The notes beneath the pieces are model-generated. The model did no database searches. It had not been told where the DNA came from and saw nothing but the letters and a program-made list of their open reading frames with translations. 6,186 nucleotides of DNA from Candidatus Omnitrophota bacterium (GTDB taxonomy: Bacteria; Omnitrophota; Koll11; Aquiviventales; Aquiviventaceae): assembly GCA_016196415.1 (NCBI GenBank), contig JACPXS010000118.1, forward strand, positions 1-6,186, read 5' to 3'. Position 1 is the first letter of the stretch. Each line of letters begins with the position of its first letter. The position numbers and the translations under genes are program-made. Positions 5,627-6,186 of this stretch are shown here, in pieces.

Positions 5627-5636
5627 CGCGCACCTC
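5591..5636 (-). repeat. Direct repeat copy B (in front of the methyltransferase gene)
   Basis: This 46-nt stretch is the partner of 3892-3937, in the same orientation and about 1.7 kb away. The ribosome binding site and its 4-nt distance to the ATG are kept, but three of the four spacer bases differ. Confidence 0.65.
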
Positions 5637-5662
5637 TATCATCTAATCTAACCGAGTGACTA

Positions 5663-6085
5663 TTACCTCCCTACCGGTTGTTGATTGGCAGGAGAAACTG
5701 ATAAAGGTACATTGCCCAGATGAGACCCATCAACGAAGATTTCAAGTGAATAATCTCCAAAAGCTTCAAACTTAGCGGTTACCAAGTTCAATGTAAAAAT
5801 GTGACCGTGGGGCCGCCACGATTCGCTTTCTGATTGTCTCCTAGCTATAAACTCATTTTGCACTACGTGCACCTTTCGGCCATCAGCATCTAGCAGTCTT
5901 ACTTCCAAGTTGTGAGGCTTTTCTAATTCTGATGGTTCAAGAGCAAAGCGCATTAGTAGTGTCATGTAGCTATGTGTGGCCGGTACACTCGGTGCCAAAA
6001 TTCGGTCAAAACCTCCGCCCAATACATAAAACTTACCCTGCGATACATTCGCTGCATCTGCAAGAAACGCAAAATCGAGCTTCAT
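5663..6085 (-). CDS. DUF6941-like protein
   Basis: The 140-residue protein begins MKLDFAFLADAANVSQGKFYVLGGGFDRI and ends with DYSLEIFVDGSHLGNVPL (111-128). This is the pattern I associate with the DUF6941 family, small cytoplasmic proteins of unknown role: an N-terminal strand with LAD-AN, a K-(L/F)-V-G hairpin and a late YS(F/L)EI-VDG strand. No signal peptide or membrane segment is seen. ATG 6085 is preceded by AGGAGG 8 nt upstream. Its codons are clearly more A/T-ending than those of dcd, ogg or the ligases, suggesting that it came in by transfer. It lies 36 nt before the mini-ORF that precedes the methyltransferase, with no terminator between, so it probably shares their transcript. A function in restriction-modification is not indicated by the sequence. 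The family name is from memory. Confidence 0.75.
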   Translation of the reverse strand: MKLDFAFLADAANVSQGKFYVLGGGFDRILAPSVPATHSYMTLLMRFALEPSELEKPHNLEVRLLDADGRKVHVVQNEFIARRQSESESWRPHGHIFTLNLVTAKFEAFGDYSLEIFVDGSHLGNVPLSVSPANQQPVGR

Positions 6086-6097
6086 CTTGTTATCCTC

Positions 6098-6186
6098 CTA
6101 CTGTGTTTTGGCCTGTTCCGGGTTAACCGTCTCAGGTTCCTCTGTCGCGCTGGAGCTTGTTATCGTGGGCGCGATAGACGTCGCCC
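6098..6186 (-). CDS. Possible C-terminal end of an upstream gene (cut by window edge)
   Basis: One minus-strand frame is open from the window edge for 28 codons and ends in TAG at 6098-6100. That stop overlaps the AGGAGG ribosome binding site of the DUF6941 gene, as expected for adjacent operon genes. The tail is Ser/Thr-rich and then acidic (SSSATEEPETVNPEQ). Another frame ends at a TGA at 6133-6135 and reads DVYRAHDNKLQ. With so little sequence neither can be proven and no function is proposed. Confidence 0.3.
   Translation of the reverse strand, partial: ATSIAPTITSSSATEEPETVNPEQAKTQ

Larger units (their letters stand above)
3892..5636 (-). mobile_element. Putative inserted restriction-modification module bracketed by duplicated gene starts
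   Basis: The M and R genes lie between two diverged copies of the same ribosome binding site and gene start. Neighbouring dcd, ogg and the 83-residue gene use more G/C-ending codons than the module and the DUF6941 gene beyond it. Insertion of restriction-modification genes with duplication of target sequence is a known mode of mobility. No transposase or terminal inverted repeats are present, so the boundaries are inferred from the repeats only. Confidence 0.4.

Noticed and set aside
4591..5651. Plus-strand frames opposite the methyltransferase gene
   Set aside because: They are antisense to a gene with complete motifs IV, X and I, and they show no domain, no ribosome binding site and no neighbour context.

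Overview
This 6.2 kb window looks like a chromosomal segment of a high-GC bacterium, probably an uncultured lineage. Most genes have strongly G/C-ending codons, but the right-hand third is visibly more AT-rich. The genus cannot be read from the sequence. No rRNA, tRNA, CRISPR array or transposase was seen.

Left part (1-1583): two tandem minus-strand ATP-grasp ligases of the D-Ala-D-Ala ligase type. One is complete (293-1327). The next begins inside its tail and runs off the window (1-317), with no standard start codon. A leader of about 170 nt precedes the complete ligase. It holds a long hairpin and a strong intrinsic terminator just upstream of the gene, an arrangement that suggests attenuation. 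A minus-strand promoter for this unit lies back to back with a plus-strand extended -10 promoter for a phosphoglycerate mutase gene (1584-2228), whose mRNA would be almost leaderless.

Right part (2200-6186): everything is on the minus strand and tightly packed like one operon. In transcription order it holds a possible C-terminal gene end, a DUF6941-like protein, a 16-codon mini-ORF, a beta-class DNA methyltransferase (M), a PD-(D/E)XK nuclease candidate (R), an 83-residue basic protein of unknown function, dCTP deaminase (dcd) and an OGG1-type 8-oxoguanine glycosylase (ogg). Junctions from M to ogg are 13 nt, 14 nt, an 8-nt overlap and a 1-nt overlap. The operon's 3' end overlaps the end of the phosphoglycerate mutase gene by 29 nt, tail to tail.

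The most interesting structure is the placement of the M-R pair. The 16-codon mini-ORF in front of M is a diverged copy of the start of the 83-residue gene that follows R, including its ribosome binding site at the same spacing. The restriction-modification pair is therefore bracketed by direct copies of one gene start, about 1.7 kb apart. This fits a restriction-modification module that entered a conserved operon just upstream of dcd and ogg.

Functionally, M and R would modify and cut DNA. dcd feeds dUMP/dTTP synthesis and ogg removes oxidised guanine. The ligases probably serve the cell wall, or make another dipeptide-like bond. The mutase belongs to glycolysis.
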